A stretch of DNA of 64,000 nucleotides from contig NZ_CAJVAS010000001.1 in NCBI RefSeq assembly GCF_910593845.1, forward strand, positions 310,001 to 374,000, in the 5' to 3' direction. The notes under the pieces were generated by a model. It was not told the DNA's origin. It ran no database searches and saw only the letters and a list, made by a program, of their open reading frames with translations. The translations under genes were made by a program, and so were the position numbers. How positions within the stretch are numbered: the first letter of the stretch is position 1; every line of letters begins with the position of its first letter. Positions 16,519 through 25,933 of this stretch are shown here, piece after piece. The DNA comes from Paenibacillus solanacearum (GTDB lineage: Bacteria; Bacillota; Bacilli; Paenibacillales; NBRC-103111).

Positions 16519-17487
16519 ATGACGTTACAAATCGGGTTTATCGGCACAGGCGGCATTGCCAAAAATCATTTGGGCAACTTGGCGAAAATGGAAGGCGTTA
16601 CCGTGAGCGCATTTTGCGACATCGCGTTGGAACGGGCGGAGCAAGCGGCTCGGCAATGGTCCGATGCGAAAGCGTTTACGAGCATTTCGGACATGCTGGA
16701 CGACAGGAAGCTGGATGGCGTGTACATCTGCATACCGCCTATGGCGCATGGTGAAGCGGAACAAAGTCTGATCGAGCGGGAGATTCCGTTTCTGGTGGAG
16801 AAGCCGCTCGGCATCGATCGCGCGCTGCCGGCGCGCATCGCGGAGCAAATCAAGGCCAAACGGCTGACGACATCTGTCGGATTCCACTGGCGCTACCACG
16901 ACTCGACGCGAAAAGCGCTGCAGCTGCTGTCGGACAGCGAAGCGGGCATGGCGCTGGGCTACTGGATGGGCGGGATGCCTATGGTTCCGTGGTGGAGAGT
17001 GCAGCAGGGCTCCGGCGGCCAGTTTGTTGAGCAAACGACGCATATTACCGACCTGCTTCGTTACTTGTGCGGCGATGTGACGGAAGTGTATGCCGCTTAC
17101 GGGCAGCGCGTCATGCACCGGAAGGTGGAAGGGACCGACGTCGCCGATGTCGGTACGGTTACGATGAAGCTGCGCAGCGGCATGGTCGCGACCGTCTCCA
17201 ATACGTGTCTGCTTCCGGTGGGGCATCACGTCGGGCTCGATCTGTACACCGATCAAGGCATCCTGGAAATTCGCGGCGGCAATCTGAAAGAAATTCGCAA
17301 AGACCGGGTCACCGAATACAAGAGCTCGACCAACGCTTATTTTGCGGAGGATGCGGCCTTCCTGAAGGCGATTCGTACGGGAGACCCCTCCGGCATCTTA
17401 TCTACATATGAAGACGCGATCAAGACGCATGAAGTGACGATCGCCGCCAACGAGTCGGCCGCAAGCGGCCTGCCGGTGAAGCTGTGA
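16519..17487 (+). CDS. Gfo/Idh/MocA-family oxidoreductase
   Basis: 322 residues. The N-terminal Rossmann motif is Gly-Phe-Ile-Gly-Thr-Gly-Gly-Ile-Ala, followed by the family hallmark Glu-Lys-Pro-Leu-Gly (here in Val-Glu-Lys-Pro), and then Gly-Phe-His-Trp-Arg-Tyr and His-Ile-Thr-Asp-Leu-Leu-Arg. The His-x3-Asp region is the catalytic part. The family oxidises or reduces sugars and inositols with NAD(P). AGGAGGCGGG precedes the ATG. It is paired with the sugar isomerase gene 16 bases downstream, a common arrangement in sugar-derivative catabolism. Confidence 0.92.
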   Translation: MTLQIGFIGTGGIAKNHLGNLAKMEGVTVSAFCDIALERAEQAARQWSDAKAFTSISDMLDDRKLDGVYICIPPMAHGEAEQSLIEREIPFLVEKPLGIDRALPARIAEQIKAKRLTTSVGFHWRYHDSTRKALQLLSDSEAGMALGYWMGGMPMVPWWRVQQGSGGQFVEQTTHITDLLRYLCGDVTEVYAAYGQRVMHRKVEGTDVADVGTVTMKLRSGMVATVSNTCLLPVGHHVGLDLYTDQGILEIRGGNLKEIRKDRVTEYKSSTNAYFAEDAAFLKAIRTGDPSGILSTYEDAIKTHEVTIAANESAASGLPVKL

Positions 17488-17503
17488 CGAACGGAAAGGG
17501 GCA

Positions 17504-18280
17504 ATGGAACTCATGAAATATTCGTTATGCATCGGCGCCTATAAAGGCAAAGACGCCGTGTATCATTTGGAGAAAATCAAGGAGCACGGCCTGCACGGCT
17601 TGGAGTATTACGGATGGTGGAATTTTGAGGATTTGAAGCAGATCGCCAGGGAGCAGGAACGGATCGGCGTGGGCATCATCGCCACCTGCACCAAATTTTT
17701 CAACCTGGTCGACGCGTCCGTGCGGGATCAGTATATTGGGGCGCTGCGGGAGACGATTGAGGCTTGCCGTATCCTTGGCGTGAAATCGATCATTACGCAA
17801 ACGGGCAACGAGATGGAAGGCGTTCCGCGCGAGCTTCAGCATGAGGCGATGGTCGAGACGCTCAAGCAATGCGCTCCGCTGTGCGAGCAGGCGGACGTCG
17901 TGCTGGAGATCGAGCCGCTGAACGGGCTTGTCAATCATAAAGGCCATTACTTGCAGCGTTCGGATGAAGCGGCCGACATTATCGACGAAGTGGGAAGCCG
18001 TCATGTGAAGCTCGTATTTGACGTGTATCATCAGCAAATTACCGAGGGCAATGTCATTCGCAACGCCACCGGCTATATCGAACGGATCAACCATTACCAT
18101 ATCGCCGATAATCCGGGCAGAAAGCAGCCGGGAACCGGGGAACTGAACTACGTTCATATTTTGAAAGCGATCCAGGATACCGGCTTCGACGGCTTTGTCG
18201 GCCTCGAATGCGGCTATACGATCGATACGGACGAAGCGATCGAGCAGTTCAAGAACGACATTCTCGCCAAAATCGGTTGA
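17504..18280 (+). CDS. Hydroxypyruvate isomerase-like TIM-barrel sugar isomerase/epimerase
   Basis: 258 residues of the AP-endonuclease-2-type barrel. Metal and substrate residues are visible in Leu-Glu-Ile-Glu-Pro-Leu-Asn, Val-Phe-Asp-Val-Tyr-His-Gln-Gln, Asn-His-Tyr-His-Ile-Ala-Asp-Asn-Pro-Gly-Arg and Gly-Leu-Glu-Cys-Gly-Tyr, which is the hydroxypyruvate-isomerase pattern. The AAAGGGG site supports the start at 17504, with 17513 as an alternative. It is co-transcribed with the Gfo/Idh oxidoreductase and is closed by the terminator at 18361. True substrate unproven, since the wider family includes many keto-sugar epimerases. Confidence 0.88.
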   Translation: MELMKYSLCIGAYKGKDAVYHLEKIKEHGLHGLEYYGWWNFEDLKQIAREQERIGVGIIATCTKFFNLVDASVRDQYIGALRETIEACRILGVKSIITQTGNEMEGVPRELQHEAMVETLKQCAPLCEQADVVLEIEPLNGLVNHKGHYLQRSDEAADIIDEVGSRHVKLVFDVYHQQITEGNVIRNATGYIERINHYHIADNPGRKQPGTGELNYVHILKAIQDTGFDGFVGLECGYTIDTDEAIEQFKNDILAKIG

Positions 18281-18360
18281 TCGGAGCGAACCGCACGGGT
18301 ATTACTGTGGGAAATCATCACTGCGGGAAGCTTCTTTAATTGCTGCTTACAATTTGTGGT

Positions 18361-18395
18361 ACAAAAAGCTTGCCTTCGACGGGCAAGCTTTTTGT
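18361..18395. terminator. Strong intrinsic terminator
   Basis: ACAAAAAGCTTGCC pairs perfectly with GGCAAGCTTTTTGT around a 7-base loop, giving A and T tracts on either side. It ends the Gfo/Idh-isomerase operon and separates it from the MFS gene. Confidence 0.85.
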
Positions 18396-18519
18396 ATATG
18401 ATCCCGGTTAATCGTTGTTATCCGGGCAGCATTTATTCCGGTCGCTTGCCGCAGCGTTTCGCCTCTCGCAGGTGCAATGGAGTGGGAAGGAGCGGAATGG
18501 CGCGACACAAAAAACTTGG

Positions 18520-18548
18520 TTACAGTACAGCCGCTCATCCGCTATAAT
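18520..18548 (+). promoter_or_regulatory. Predicted sigma-A promoter of the MFS gene
   Basis: TTACAG (18520-18525), 17 bases, then a perfect TATAAT (18543-18548). It lies 39 bases before the MFS start codon at 18588. The rest of the 307-base gap from 18281 holds the terminator and no gene. Confidence 0.55.
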
Positions 18549-18587
18549 GACCTGTGTAAGCAACGGGTTTACATCGCGGGGGGACAG

Positions 18588-19838
18588 ATGATGAAAGTTG
18601 AAATGGGACGAATGATGCAGCAGTTCAGGGCTGCGGTGCCCGTCGAAAAGAGATTGTCTAAAGAAGCGGTCACATCGATTATGCTTCACGGTTTCTTTCA
18701 ATTCGGTGCTTCCATGTCCAGCGTATTTTTGACGTTGTACTTATGGCGCCTGACGCACAGCTTATGGGTAAGCGGAATGTTCAACATCGTCGTATTTCTC
18801 TTGACGCCCGTCGGCTTTGCGCTCGCGGGCTGGTTTGCGAAACGCAAAGATCGGATGATCGCGTACCGGATCGGGATCATCGGCTTTGTGCTGTTTTACC
18901 TGCTCGTTATTTTATCCGGAGAAGCGGTCGCGAAGTATTACGTGCTGTTCGCCATCCTGAACGCGCTGGCGTCCTCATTTTATTGGACGGCCTACTTGAC
19001 GCTGATGTACGAAGTGTCCACCGAACAAAATCGGATAAGGTATGTGTCATTGAATATGATCGTCTTTACGCTGGCGGGCTTGGCCGGTCCTGCGCTGGCC
19101 GGATTTATCATTAGCCGGATGGACGGCTTGAAGGGCTATATGCTCGTCTTCGCCTTTGCCTTTGTCATGTTCTTGATGACAACGATCGGGAGCCTGCGCA
19201 TCAAGACGATTGAGTCGCATCACCGCGCTTATTATTTGCGCATGATGTTTTTGCCGTTTCGCAAAAACCGGAACTGGCGGCGCTCGCTCATCGCTTATTA
19301 TATTTACGCTACGCTGCAGGGGCTGATGATATTTTTGCCGAACCTGCTGCTTTACCAAGCGACGCCGCGCGAAGATCTGGTCGGGTATTTGGGGGTATTG
19401 TTTTCCGGATTGGCGGTGCTCACCGGATACGGCTTCGGCAAGTGGGGGAGGCTGCAGTTCTCCAAACGTTACCTGGCCGTTGCGGCGATCGGATATACGG
19501 CTGGCGCATCGCTGCTGCTATGGAAGCAGGATATTGTCTCGATTGTCGTTTACATGGTGCTGTACTCCAGCTTCAACGTGATTCAGGGCAATATCCTGAC
19601 GAATCATTACTACCGGATGATCAGCGAGCTGCCGCTGAAAGGAGCACTGCGCATCGAGTCGATCGTCATGCGGGAACTGTTCGTTAACCTTGGGCGCATC
19701 ACAGCTATAGGGCTATTGCTCGCGAGCGCCAGCAATTTATCCGGGCATTCGCTCGGATTCGTCCTGCTTGCTGCCGCGCTATGCCAGTTCGTCGTTATTC
19801 TTATGGTCGACGAGCACAGGCCGGAACCGGAATATTAA
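18588..19838 (+). CDS. MFS transporter
   Basis: About 416 residues with roughly 12 hydrophobic segments in two halves and a charged loop in the middle (near residue 215, with Phe-Arg-Lys-Asn-Arg-Asn-Trp-Arg). The Ala-Lys-Arg-Lys-Asp-Arg loop between TM2 and TM3 fits the MFS motif A position. The start is chosen at 18588 (ATG ATG) behind GGGGGG; an upstream in-frame ATG at 18477 would precede the promoter. Substrate cannot be told. Single-gene unit. Confidence 0.85.
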   Translation: MMKVEMGRMMQQFRAAVPVEKRLSKEAVTSIMLHGFFQFGASMSSVFLTLYLWRLTHSLWVSGMFNIVVFLLTPVGFALAGWFAKRKDRMIAYRIGIIGFVLFYLLVILSGEAVAKYYVLFAILNALASSFYWTAYLTLMYEVSTEQNRIRYVSLNMIVFTLAGLAGPALAGFIISRMDGLKGYMLVFAFAFVMFLMTTIGSLRIKTIESHHRAYYLRMMFLPFRKNRNWRRSLIAYYIYATLQGLMIFLPNLLLYQATPREDLVGYLGVLFSGLAVLTGYGFGKWGRLQFSKRYLAVAAIGYTAGASLLLWKQDIVSIVVYMVLYSSFNVIQGNILTNHYYRMISELPLKGALRIESIVMRELFVNLGRITAIGLLLASASNLSGHSLGFVLLAAALCQFVVILMVDEHRPEPEY

Positions 19839-19966
19839 TAACGCATCCTGCAGCGCTGGAATGCCGCATTGCAGTATTCCGCTGCAAGACTTTCACGTAC
19901 AGCAGGTTCAGTCTATTAACAAGCAAGGTCCCCTTTATCCGATACATCTTCCACTGGATCAAGTCT

Positions 19967-19996
19967 GAGCCGCTCACTCATGGAGCGGCTTTTTGG
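19967..19996. terminator. Intrinsic terminator after the MFS gene
   Basis: GAGCCGCTC pairs with GAGCGGCTT around a 7-base loop and is followed by TTTTT. It lies between the convergent MFS and AraC-family genes. Confidence 0.75.
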
Positions 19997-20089
19997 TTTA
20001 TGGCTCACGGCGACGGCTTGTGAGGACTTGCATGGACATCTGTCCGGCGGCAATATACGGATGAATAAGCCGGACGGAGACTGAGCGTA

Positions 20090-20968
20090 TTAAGGCGGCG
20101 GCTCCGAGCCGGGGAATCGCTCGTTGTCCTTGGCCGTATCCTTATGGTTGTCGCGAAACCATCCCGGGGACTCTCCGGTCCACCGGCGGAACAGGTTATG
20201 GAAATGCGTTTCGCTTGTGTAGCCGACCCTCTCCGCGATGGAGGCGATGGTGTCGTCCGTATTCAGCAAGTAATACTTGGCTACCTCGAGGCGGTACGAA
20301 ATAATATACTGGAGCGGGCTGCAACCCGTCTCGGCCTTAAATAACCGCGACAGGTGAAACGGGCTCATGAATGCGATCCTGGATAAATCGGCAAGTGTAA
20401 GGTTTTTGCTGTAATACTCATGGATATATTGTTTGACTGGGGTAATGTCCCGCTTCTTGGACTTTTCCTCGGCCAGATGCTCGGAAGGCGAGAGAAGCGA
20501 GAGCACTTCGATGACGTAGGCGGCGGCCAAGCAGTTGGCTACCCAAGCCGAATGCGTCGTCTTCGCATGCTTGTGCGCATGCATGTCCCAAAACTTGCGT
20601 TCCATGTCATCGTAGCGTTCGGCCAGATGGAGCACGTAGTGATCCGGATTGGCCGTCACCGAGTTGCCGGGTAAACCGGGCAGTTGAAACCCGTTGACGC
20701 CCAAATACATAATCTTGCAGCTGCGGTCCGGCAGAGCGTGTTCTTCATGCCATATGCCGGCGTTGTATAGGATCAGCGATCCGGGCTCCGCTTCGTAGGA
20801 GCGGTTATCGATGACGATGTTGACGCTGCCCTCGGCGATCAGCATCAGTTCCAGATGCTCCGGGTGATGGTGAATGGCTTTATGGAAAGCTTGTTCCGGC
20901 GGCTTATTCATGACTCCGATATACCGCAGCAGCGGAATGGTTTCCTCTAGGAACGGACTGTTATACAT
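20090..20968 (-). CDS. AraC-family transcriptional regulator
   Basis: About 292 residues. The N-terminal half is a cupin-type effector domain (His-His-His-Pro-Glu-His-Leu-Glu-Leu, then Gly-Ser-Leu-Ile-Leu-Tyr-Asn). The C-terminal 100 residues hold two helix-turn-helix motifs: Leu-Ala-Asp-Leu-Ser-Arg-Ile-Ala-Phe-Met-Ser and Ile-Ala-Ser-Ile-Ala-Glu-Arg-Val-Gly-Tyr, followed by Phe-x-Arg-Trp-x-Gly-x-Ser-Pro. AAGGAG lies 6 bases before the ATG at 20968, better than an upstream in-frame ATG. No obvious target gene adjoins it. Confidence 0.9.
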   Translation of the reverse strand: MYNSPFLEETIPLLRYIGVMNKPPEQAFHKAIHHHPEHLELMLIAEGSVNIVIDNRSYEAEPGSLILYNAGIWHEEHALPDRSCKIMYLGVNGFQLPGLPGNSVTANPDHYVLHLAERYDDMERKFWDMHAHKHAKTTHSAWVANCLAAAYVIEVLSLLSPSEHLAEEKSKKRDITPVKQYIHEYYSKNLTLADLSRIAFMSPFHLSRLFKAETGCSPLQYIISYRLEVAKYYLLNTDDTIASIAERVGYTSETHFHNLFRRWTGESPGWFRDNHKDTAKDNERFPGSEPPP

Positions 20969-21214
20969 GTGGCACTCCTTGAAGTAAGCAAGATCGCATA
21001 GGTTATATAGCAATAATGCGAATAGCGGATTACGGCAGCTGTTGTACAATAACTATGTTGTTAACTTTAAGATTAGTTTACCGGGGAAAACCCGTCAAGT
21101 AAACGAGTCGAGAACAGACCGCGCGCGCTCACGTGCGCTTGCGCAGGTGAACGGCGGTAATGGAACATGACGGAACACAAGGTATTTAACTCATACGATT
21201 GCGGGGGCGTATCG

Positions 21215-21373
21215 ATGTACTATTGTCTGGAATGTCTAGAGCTGCATGAGAAGCGGAAAGATTCGAACGAAATGGTGTATCCTTTCGGCCTTATTACGGT
21301 CGACAATATCAAATATCCGCTTGGCGCCTGCAATCAAGCCATCGTGAAACTTGGCGGCAGCACTCGAACTTGA
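21215..21373 (+). CDS. Small hypothetical protein (uncertain)
   Basis: A 52-residue reading frame (68 if begun at 21167) with a clustered Tyr-Tyr-Cys-Leu-Glu-Cys-Leu and a further Cys near the C-terminus, which could bind metal. GCGGGGG lies before the ATG at 21215. I recognise no family. It sits between an AraC-family gene and the drug-export block without clear promoter or terminator, so it may be spurious. Confidence 0.3.
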   Translation: MYYCLECLELHEKRKDSNEMVYPFGLITVDNIKYPLGACNQAIVKLGGSTRT

Positions 21374-21868
21374 ACCGCAATGCGTCCACATTGCTTCGCA
21401 ATGCAAGCGGCGAGGGACGCCTGTGCTGTAATTAACGGCACCGGGAAGCTGCCGCTTATTGCCCTATTTTTCTGTAACGACGAGTTCACCGTAAAACCTC
21501 CCCTAGTTCCTCATGATCCATCGATGATCATCCCCAGCAAGCCTACCCCAAAGCTTATTCATGAGCAATAGTACGGATATTCGCCCGACAATCCTCCTGT
21601 ACCGCACAAGCGTGTGCCGATTCAGGCTTGCGTTACTCCTCATTAGGAAGGAAACATAGACAACCACAGGAAAGAAGCGTAGACAACCTTGCGGTCGCAA
21701 GGGCTTGCCGTTTTCCATTTAACGCCGTTACGCCGTCAGTGCAGTTCGACCTACTGCCTTACAGCTCCTTAACCCGCGCCTGCCGGCCCATTGACGCATC
21801 ACCGGTTGGAAGGGTTTACAAAAGCTGGATTTGTTGCTAATGTGGCTTCATAAGCAATCAATACAAAG
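21374..21868. other. Long upstream region of the bmrC-like gene
   Basis: No convincing gene is seen in these 495 bases. There are two direct copies of TAGACAACC (about 21657 and 21680) and a TTGACGCATC at 21791-21800 that recurs in inverted form in the marR promoter at 25865-25874. In Bacillus subtilis bmrCD is preceded by the small leader bmrB that attenuates transcription; I see no clear leader peptide here. The region may still hold a regulated leader. Confidence 0.4.
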
Positions 21869-23644
21869 ATGAAAGGCTTGGACCTGAACATGAGAGAGCT
21901 ATGGACGCTTAAGGAGTTCTTGTGGCGGTTCCGCTACCGGTATGCGATCGGCATCGCTTCCATCCTGATTACCGATGTATGCCAATTATGCATCCCCTGG
22001 GTGCTGGGGCGGTTTACCGACGACGTGAAGGACGGCAGCATCGCCTCGTCTCAGCTGTGGACGTACATCGGTTACCTGCTGCTGGCGAGCGCGGGCATCT
22101 TCGTCTTTCGGTATATGTGGCGGGTTATGATCTTCGGGGCGGCCCGCACGCTCGAGTACGAAATGCGCAATCGGCTGTTCGCTCATTACCAGAAGCTGCC
22201 TGTTTCTTGGTATAACCGGCACAAAACCGGCGATCTGATGGCGCTGGCGACCAACGACTTGCAAGCGCTTCGATTTTCGTTCGGCGGAGGCGTCGTCACG
22301 GCGTTCGACTCGCTGATCCTGCTCAGCACCGCGATCGTTATGATGACGATTACGGTCGATTGGCGGCTGACCCTTGTCGGACTGCTGCCGCTTCCGGTGA
22401 TGCTGGTCGTCGCTTTGCGGTTCGGTTCGCAAATCCACGAGCGGTTCCGCGACGCGCAGCAGGCGTTCGCCGGGTTGACGGATCGCGTGCAGGAGAATAT
22501 TTCCGGCATGCGGGTGGTGAAAGCTTTTGCCCAGGAGGAGAGCGAGGTTCGCAAGTTTGCTTCGATGAACAACCATAACTTCGAGCGAAATATGAGCGTA
22601 GCCCGCATTCAGGCGCTGTTCAATCCGCTGGTGCAATGGATAACGGGCGTCAGTCTGCTGCTTGTGCTCGGCTACGGCGGCATCCTGGTTGTACAGGAGC
22701 GCATTACGCTCGGCGAATTCGTTACGTTCAACGCCTACATGGGGCTGCTGACCGGTCCGATTATGGCGATCGGGTGGATGATCAATATCTTTCAACGGGG
22801 CGCCGCTTCGATGAGCCGGATCAATGAAATATTGAATACACGAGGAGACATTGCCGACGATGCCGACCGCCTGAAGCCAATCAGCCGGTTGACGGGCTCG
22901 ATCCGGATTGCCGATTTGTCCTTCCGCTATCCCGGGGCGGATGCCGATGCGCTGCGCAAGATCAACCTCGACATCGAGCAAGGGCAGACGGTCGCGATCA
23001 TCGGGCGAACCGGAAGCGGCAAGTCGACCTTGGTGAACCTGCTTGTCCGGCTGTACGACTGCAAGGAGGGCAGCATTCGCATCGACGGGCATGCTTTGAG
23101 GGAGATTCCGCTGGCCGTGCTGCGCCGCGACATCGGGTTCGTGCCGCAGGAAAATTTCCTGTTCTCGGAAACGATTCGCGATAACATCGCATTCGGTACG
23201 GACAGCGTTCCTTTCGAGAAGGTCAGGAATGCCGCCGATGAGGCGCAGGTGCTGGACAACATCGTCGAATTTCCGAATCAGTTCGAGACGATGCTCGGTG
23301 AACGGGGCGTCACGCTGTCCGGTGGGCAGAAGCAGCGTATATCCATTGCCCGGGCGATGATCAAGGACCCGGCGATCCTCATATTAGACGACAGCTTGTC
23401 GGCCGTCGATACGAAGACGGAGGAAGCGATTCTTACCCGATTGAAGCGCAATCGCCGCGGCAAGACGACGATCATGATCGCCCATCGAGTGTCCACGGTG
23501 CAGCATGCCGATCAGATTCTGGTCATGGAAGACGGCGCGATTGTCGAGCGCGGCACGCATGAGCAGCTGCTTGCGCTGGGCGGACCGTACCGGAATTTGT
23601 ACGAAAAGCAGCTGCTCGAAGAGCAGGTCGCCGGCGAATCGTGA
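21869..23644 (+). CDS. bmrC: Heterodimeric multidrug ABC exporter subunit, BmrC/YheI-like
   Basis: A 591-residue half transporter: six transmembrane segments (residues about 20-310) and an ATPase domain. Walker A is Gly-Arg-Thr-Gly-Ser-Gly-Lys-Ser-Thr (about 381), the signature is Leu-Ser-Gly-Gly-Gln, and Walker B ends Ile-Leu-Asp-Asp-Ser. The second acidic residue is Asp instead of the catalytic Glu, the degenerate-site mark of BmrC-type subunits. Size and order match B. subtilis BmrC (YheI), followed by BmrD. An alternative start lies at 21890; neither has a strong binding site. It works with the next gene as a drug exporter in the membrane. Confidence 0.88.
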   Translation: MKGLDLNMRELWTLKEFLWRFRYRYAIGIASILITDVCQLCIPWVLGRFTDDVKDGSIASSQLWTYIGYLLLASAGIFVFRYMWRVMIFGAARTLEYEMRNRLFAHYQKLPVSWYNRHKTGDLMALATNDLQALRFSFGGGVVTAFDSLILLSTAIVMMTITVDWRLTLVGLLPLPVMLVVALRFGSQIHERFRDAQQAFAGLTDRVQENISGMRVVKAFAQEESEVRKFASMNNHNFERNMSVARIQALFNPLVQWITGVSLLLVLGYGGILVVQERITLGEFVTFNAYMGLLTGPIMAIGWMINIFQRGAASMSRINEILNTRGDIADDADRLKPISRLTGSIRIADLSFRYPGADADALRKINLDIEQGQTVAIIGRTGSGKSTLVNLLVRLYDCKEGSIRIDGHALREIPLAVLRRDIGFVPQENFLFSETIRDNIAFGTDSVPFEKVRNAADEAQVLDNIVEFPNQFETMLGERGVTLSGGQKQRISIARAMIKDPAILILDDSLSAVDTKTEEAILTRLKRNRRGKTTIMIAHRVSTVQHADQILVMEDGAIVERGTHEQLLALGGPYRNLYEKQLLEEQVAGES

Positions 23645-23659
23645 GGAGGGAGAGAAGCC

Positions 23660-25711
23660 ATGAGTATCCATGAGGAAACGCAGCTGACGAAGGCTTACGA
23701 TCTCGGACTGATCGGCCGATTGCTCCGCTATGCAAAACCGCATTACAAAAAGATCATGCTATCGATCTGCCTCGTTGTACTGATTACGATCGCCGATCTG
23801 TGCGGTCCTTACTTGATCAAGATCGCGATTGACGATCATATCAACGGCATCTCGCTGCCGATGGTCGATGTGAGCGGGACGAATGCCGCAGCCGTGGCGC
23901 CGGCCGTATCCTATGGCTCGTGGCTGCTAGTCAGAGAGCGCGAGCTGGAGGGGAAGTTCCCGCTCGACCAGCTGCAGGGCAAGCAGCGCTTCCGGATCGT
24001 CAAGAACGGCATGTCGACAGAGCTCGCGGAGCTGTCCGCAAGCGGCGGGACAACGGTCGTAGCGCAGCTCGCGCAAGCGGACGTGGACCGGTTCCGCAGT
24101 CAGGACATCGGAGCGCTGTACCGGTTGTCGGGCTTTTACTTGCTGCTTGTCTCCGCTACGTTTCTATTGAACTACACGCAAACGTATACGTTGAATCTGA
24201 TCGCGCAAAAGATTATATATACGCTTCGGGCGAATCTGTTCGCCCATCTGCAGCGGCTGTCATTCCGTTTCTTCGACCGCAATCCGGTAGGCCGTCTCGT
24301 TACCCGCGTCACGAACGACACGCAGACGCTTAACGATATGTACAGCAACGTCATGATTAACCTGATCAAGGACGTATTCATGCTCATCGGCATTATGATC
24401 GTGATGCTGAGCCTGAACGTGCGACTGGCGCTTGTGTCCTTCCTGACGCTGCCGCTCATCATCGCGGCAACCCTCGTATATCGCAAGTATGCGCGCGAAG
24501 CGATGCGGGAGGTTCGGATCAAGCTGGCGCAAATCAACGCGACCTTAAATGAAAACATTACGGGCATGCGCGTGGTGCAAATGTTTCACCGGGAAGCGCA
24601 GCAAAACCGGAAGGTGGAGGCGATCAATCGCAGCCACTTTGACGCCAACACGAAGGAGCTTCATGTATCCTCGCTGTATCGCCCGGTCATGGATTTCGTC
24701 TATGCGATCGGTCTGGCGCTGCTGATCTGGTTTGGCGGCGGGCAAATGGTGCAGGGCGCGGTCGAGTTCGGCGTGCTGTATGCTTTCGTCGACTATATCA
24801 ACCGCTTCTTCAAGCCGATTCAAGACCTGGCGGAAAAATTCACGATCTTGCAGCAGTCGATGGTATCGTCTGAACGGATCTTCGAGCTGTTAGACGAGAA
24901 AGACGATTTGCCCGAACCGGCCCGCCCCATCCATCTGGAGAAGGTTGAAGGAAGCGTTGTTTTCGACAACGTGTCGTTCGCTTATAATCCAGGCGAGTGG
25001 GTGCTGAAGCAAATCGACTTGACGATCAAGCCGGGCGAGACGGTCGCCTTTGTCGGGGCGACAGGCGCAGGCAAAAGCTCGATCATAAGCTTGCTGTGCC
25101 GGTTTTACGATGTGCAGGAAGGTTCGATTCGCCTCGACGGCACAGACATTCGCGACTTACCGAAGCAGGAGCTGCGCCGTCACATTGGGCTGGTGCAGCA
25201 GGATGTGTTTCTGTTCTCGGAGGACATCAAGACGAATATCCGGCTCGGCAACGACGCGCTGAGCAACGAAGACATCCGGAGGCTGTGCGAATACGTCAAT
25301 GCAGATGTGTTCATCGAGAAGCTGCCGCGTGGCTATGACGAGCCGGTCATGGAGCGGGGAGCGAATTTATCGGCCGGACAGCGGCAGTTGATCGCGATCG
25401 CGCGGACGCTCGCGTTTAACCCGTCGATTCTAATTCTAGACGAAGCTACGGCGAACATCGATACGGAAACCGAGCTGCTCATTCAGGATGCATTCCGCAA
25501 AATATCGTCCGGCCGTACAACCATTATTGTAGCGCACCGGCTGTCGACCATACAGCATGCCGATAAGATCGTCGTGCTGCACAAAGGAACTATCCGTGAA
25601 ACCGGGACGCATCAGGAACTGCTGCAGAAGAACGGGCTGTACTGGAAGCTTTACGAGCTCCAGTACCAAGAAGCTTTCTCAGCGGAGGCGGACAAAGCGG
25701 CAACAAACTAG
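23660..25711 (+). CDS. bmrD: Heterodimeric multidrug ABC exporter subunit, BmrD/YheH-like
   Basis: A 683-residue half transporter. After TM1 there is a roughly 90-residue soluble insertion (about residues 60-150), as in BmrD. Then come the remaining membrane helices and an ATPase domain with Walker A Gly-Ala-Thr-Gly-Ala-Gly-Lys-Ser-Ser, a variant signature Leu-Ser-Ala-Gly-Gln, and a canonical Walker B with catalytic Glu (Ile-Leu-Asp-Glu-Ala). The variant signature should pair with the partner's Asp-type Walker B to make one degenerate ATP site. GAGGAGGGAGAG precedes the ATG, 15 bases after the bmrC stop. Confidence 0.88.
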   Translation: MSIHEETQLTKAYDLGLIGRLLRYAKPHYKKIMLSICLVVLITIADLCGPYLIKIAIDDHINGISLPMVDVSGTNAAAVAPAVSYGSWLLVRERELEGKFPLDQLQGKQRFRIVKNGMSTELAELSASGGTTVVAQLAQADVDRFRSQDIGALYRLSGFYLLLVSATFLLNYTQTYTLNLIAQKIIYTLRANLFAHLQRLSFRFFDRNPVGRLVTRVTNDTQTLNDMYSNVMINLIKDVFMLIGIMIVMLSLNVRLALVSFLTLPLIIAATLVYRKYAREAMREVRIKLAQINATLNENITGMRVVQMFHREAQQNRKVEAINRSHFDANTKELHVSSLYRPVMDFVYAIGLALLIWFGGGQMVQGAVEFGVLYAFVDYINRFFKPIQDLAEKFTILQQSMVSSERIFELLDEKDDLPEPARPIHLEKVEGSVVFDNVSFAYNPGEWVLKQIDLTIKPGETVAFVGATGAGKSSIISLLCRFYDVQEGSIRLDGTDIRDLPKQELRRHIGLVQQDVFLFSEDIKTNIRLGNDALSNEDIRRLCEYVNADVFIEKLPRGYDEPVMERGANLSAGQRQLIAIARTLAFNPSILILDEATANIDTETELLIQDAFRKISSGRTTIIVAHRLSTIQHADKIVVLHKGTIRETGTHQELLQKNGLYWKLYELQYQEAFSAEADKAATN

Positions 25712-25855
25712 CGCTTGATGGTTTTGATTGAGGCGTCAGCGGGTAACGTAATAAAAGCGGGCGAGACGGCGCGCTTCCGTACAGTCAGTCGCAGGGGAGC
25801 CTGCTTACGGCTGGAGGGAGCGCGCCTCAGCTATTTAGGTAAGCGCTGGGAATGG

Positions 25856-25885
25856 TTGACGACGGATGCGTCAATCCTTTATTGT
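25856..25885 (+). promoter_or_regulatory. Predicted promoter of the marR-like gene
   Basis: TTGACG (25856-25861) and TATTGT (25880-25885) are separated by 18 bases. The -35 box is one arm of an inverted repeat TTGACG...CGTCAA (25869-25874), and the operator palindrome follows immediately. It lies between bmrD and the MarR regulator, so the regulator may have its own transcript. Confidence 0.5.
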
Positions 25886-25889
25886 ATTT

Positions 25890-25908
25890 ATTACTTACCC
25901 TAAGTAAT
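25890..25908. promoter_or_regulatory. MarR-type operator palindrome
   Basis: ATTACTTACCCTAAGTAAT is a perfect 8+8 inverted repeat with a CCC centre, directly downstream of the predicted promoter and 26 bases before the MarR start codon. Its length and position are typical of MarR autoregulatory sites. Confidence 0.6.
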
Positions 25909-25933
25909 GAATTGTTTGGAGAGGAGGCGCAGC

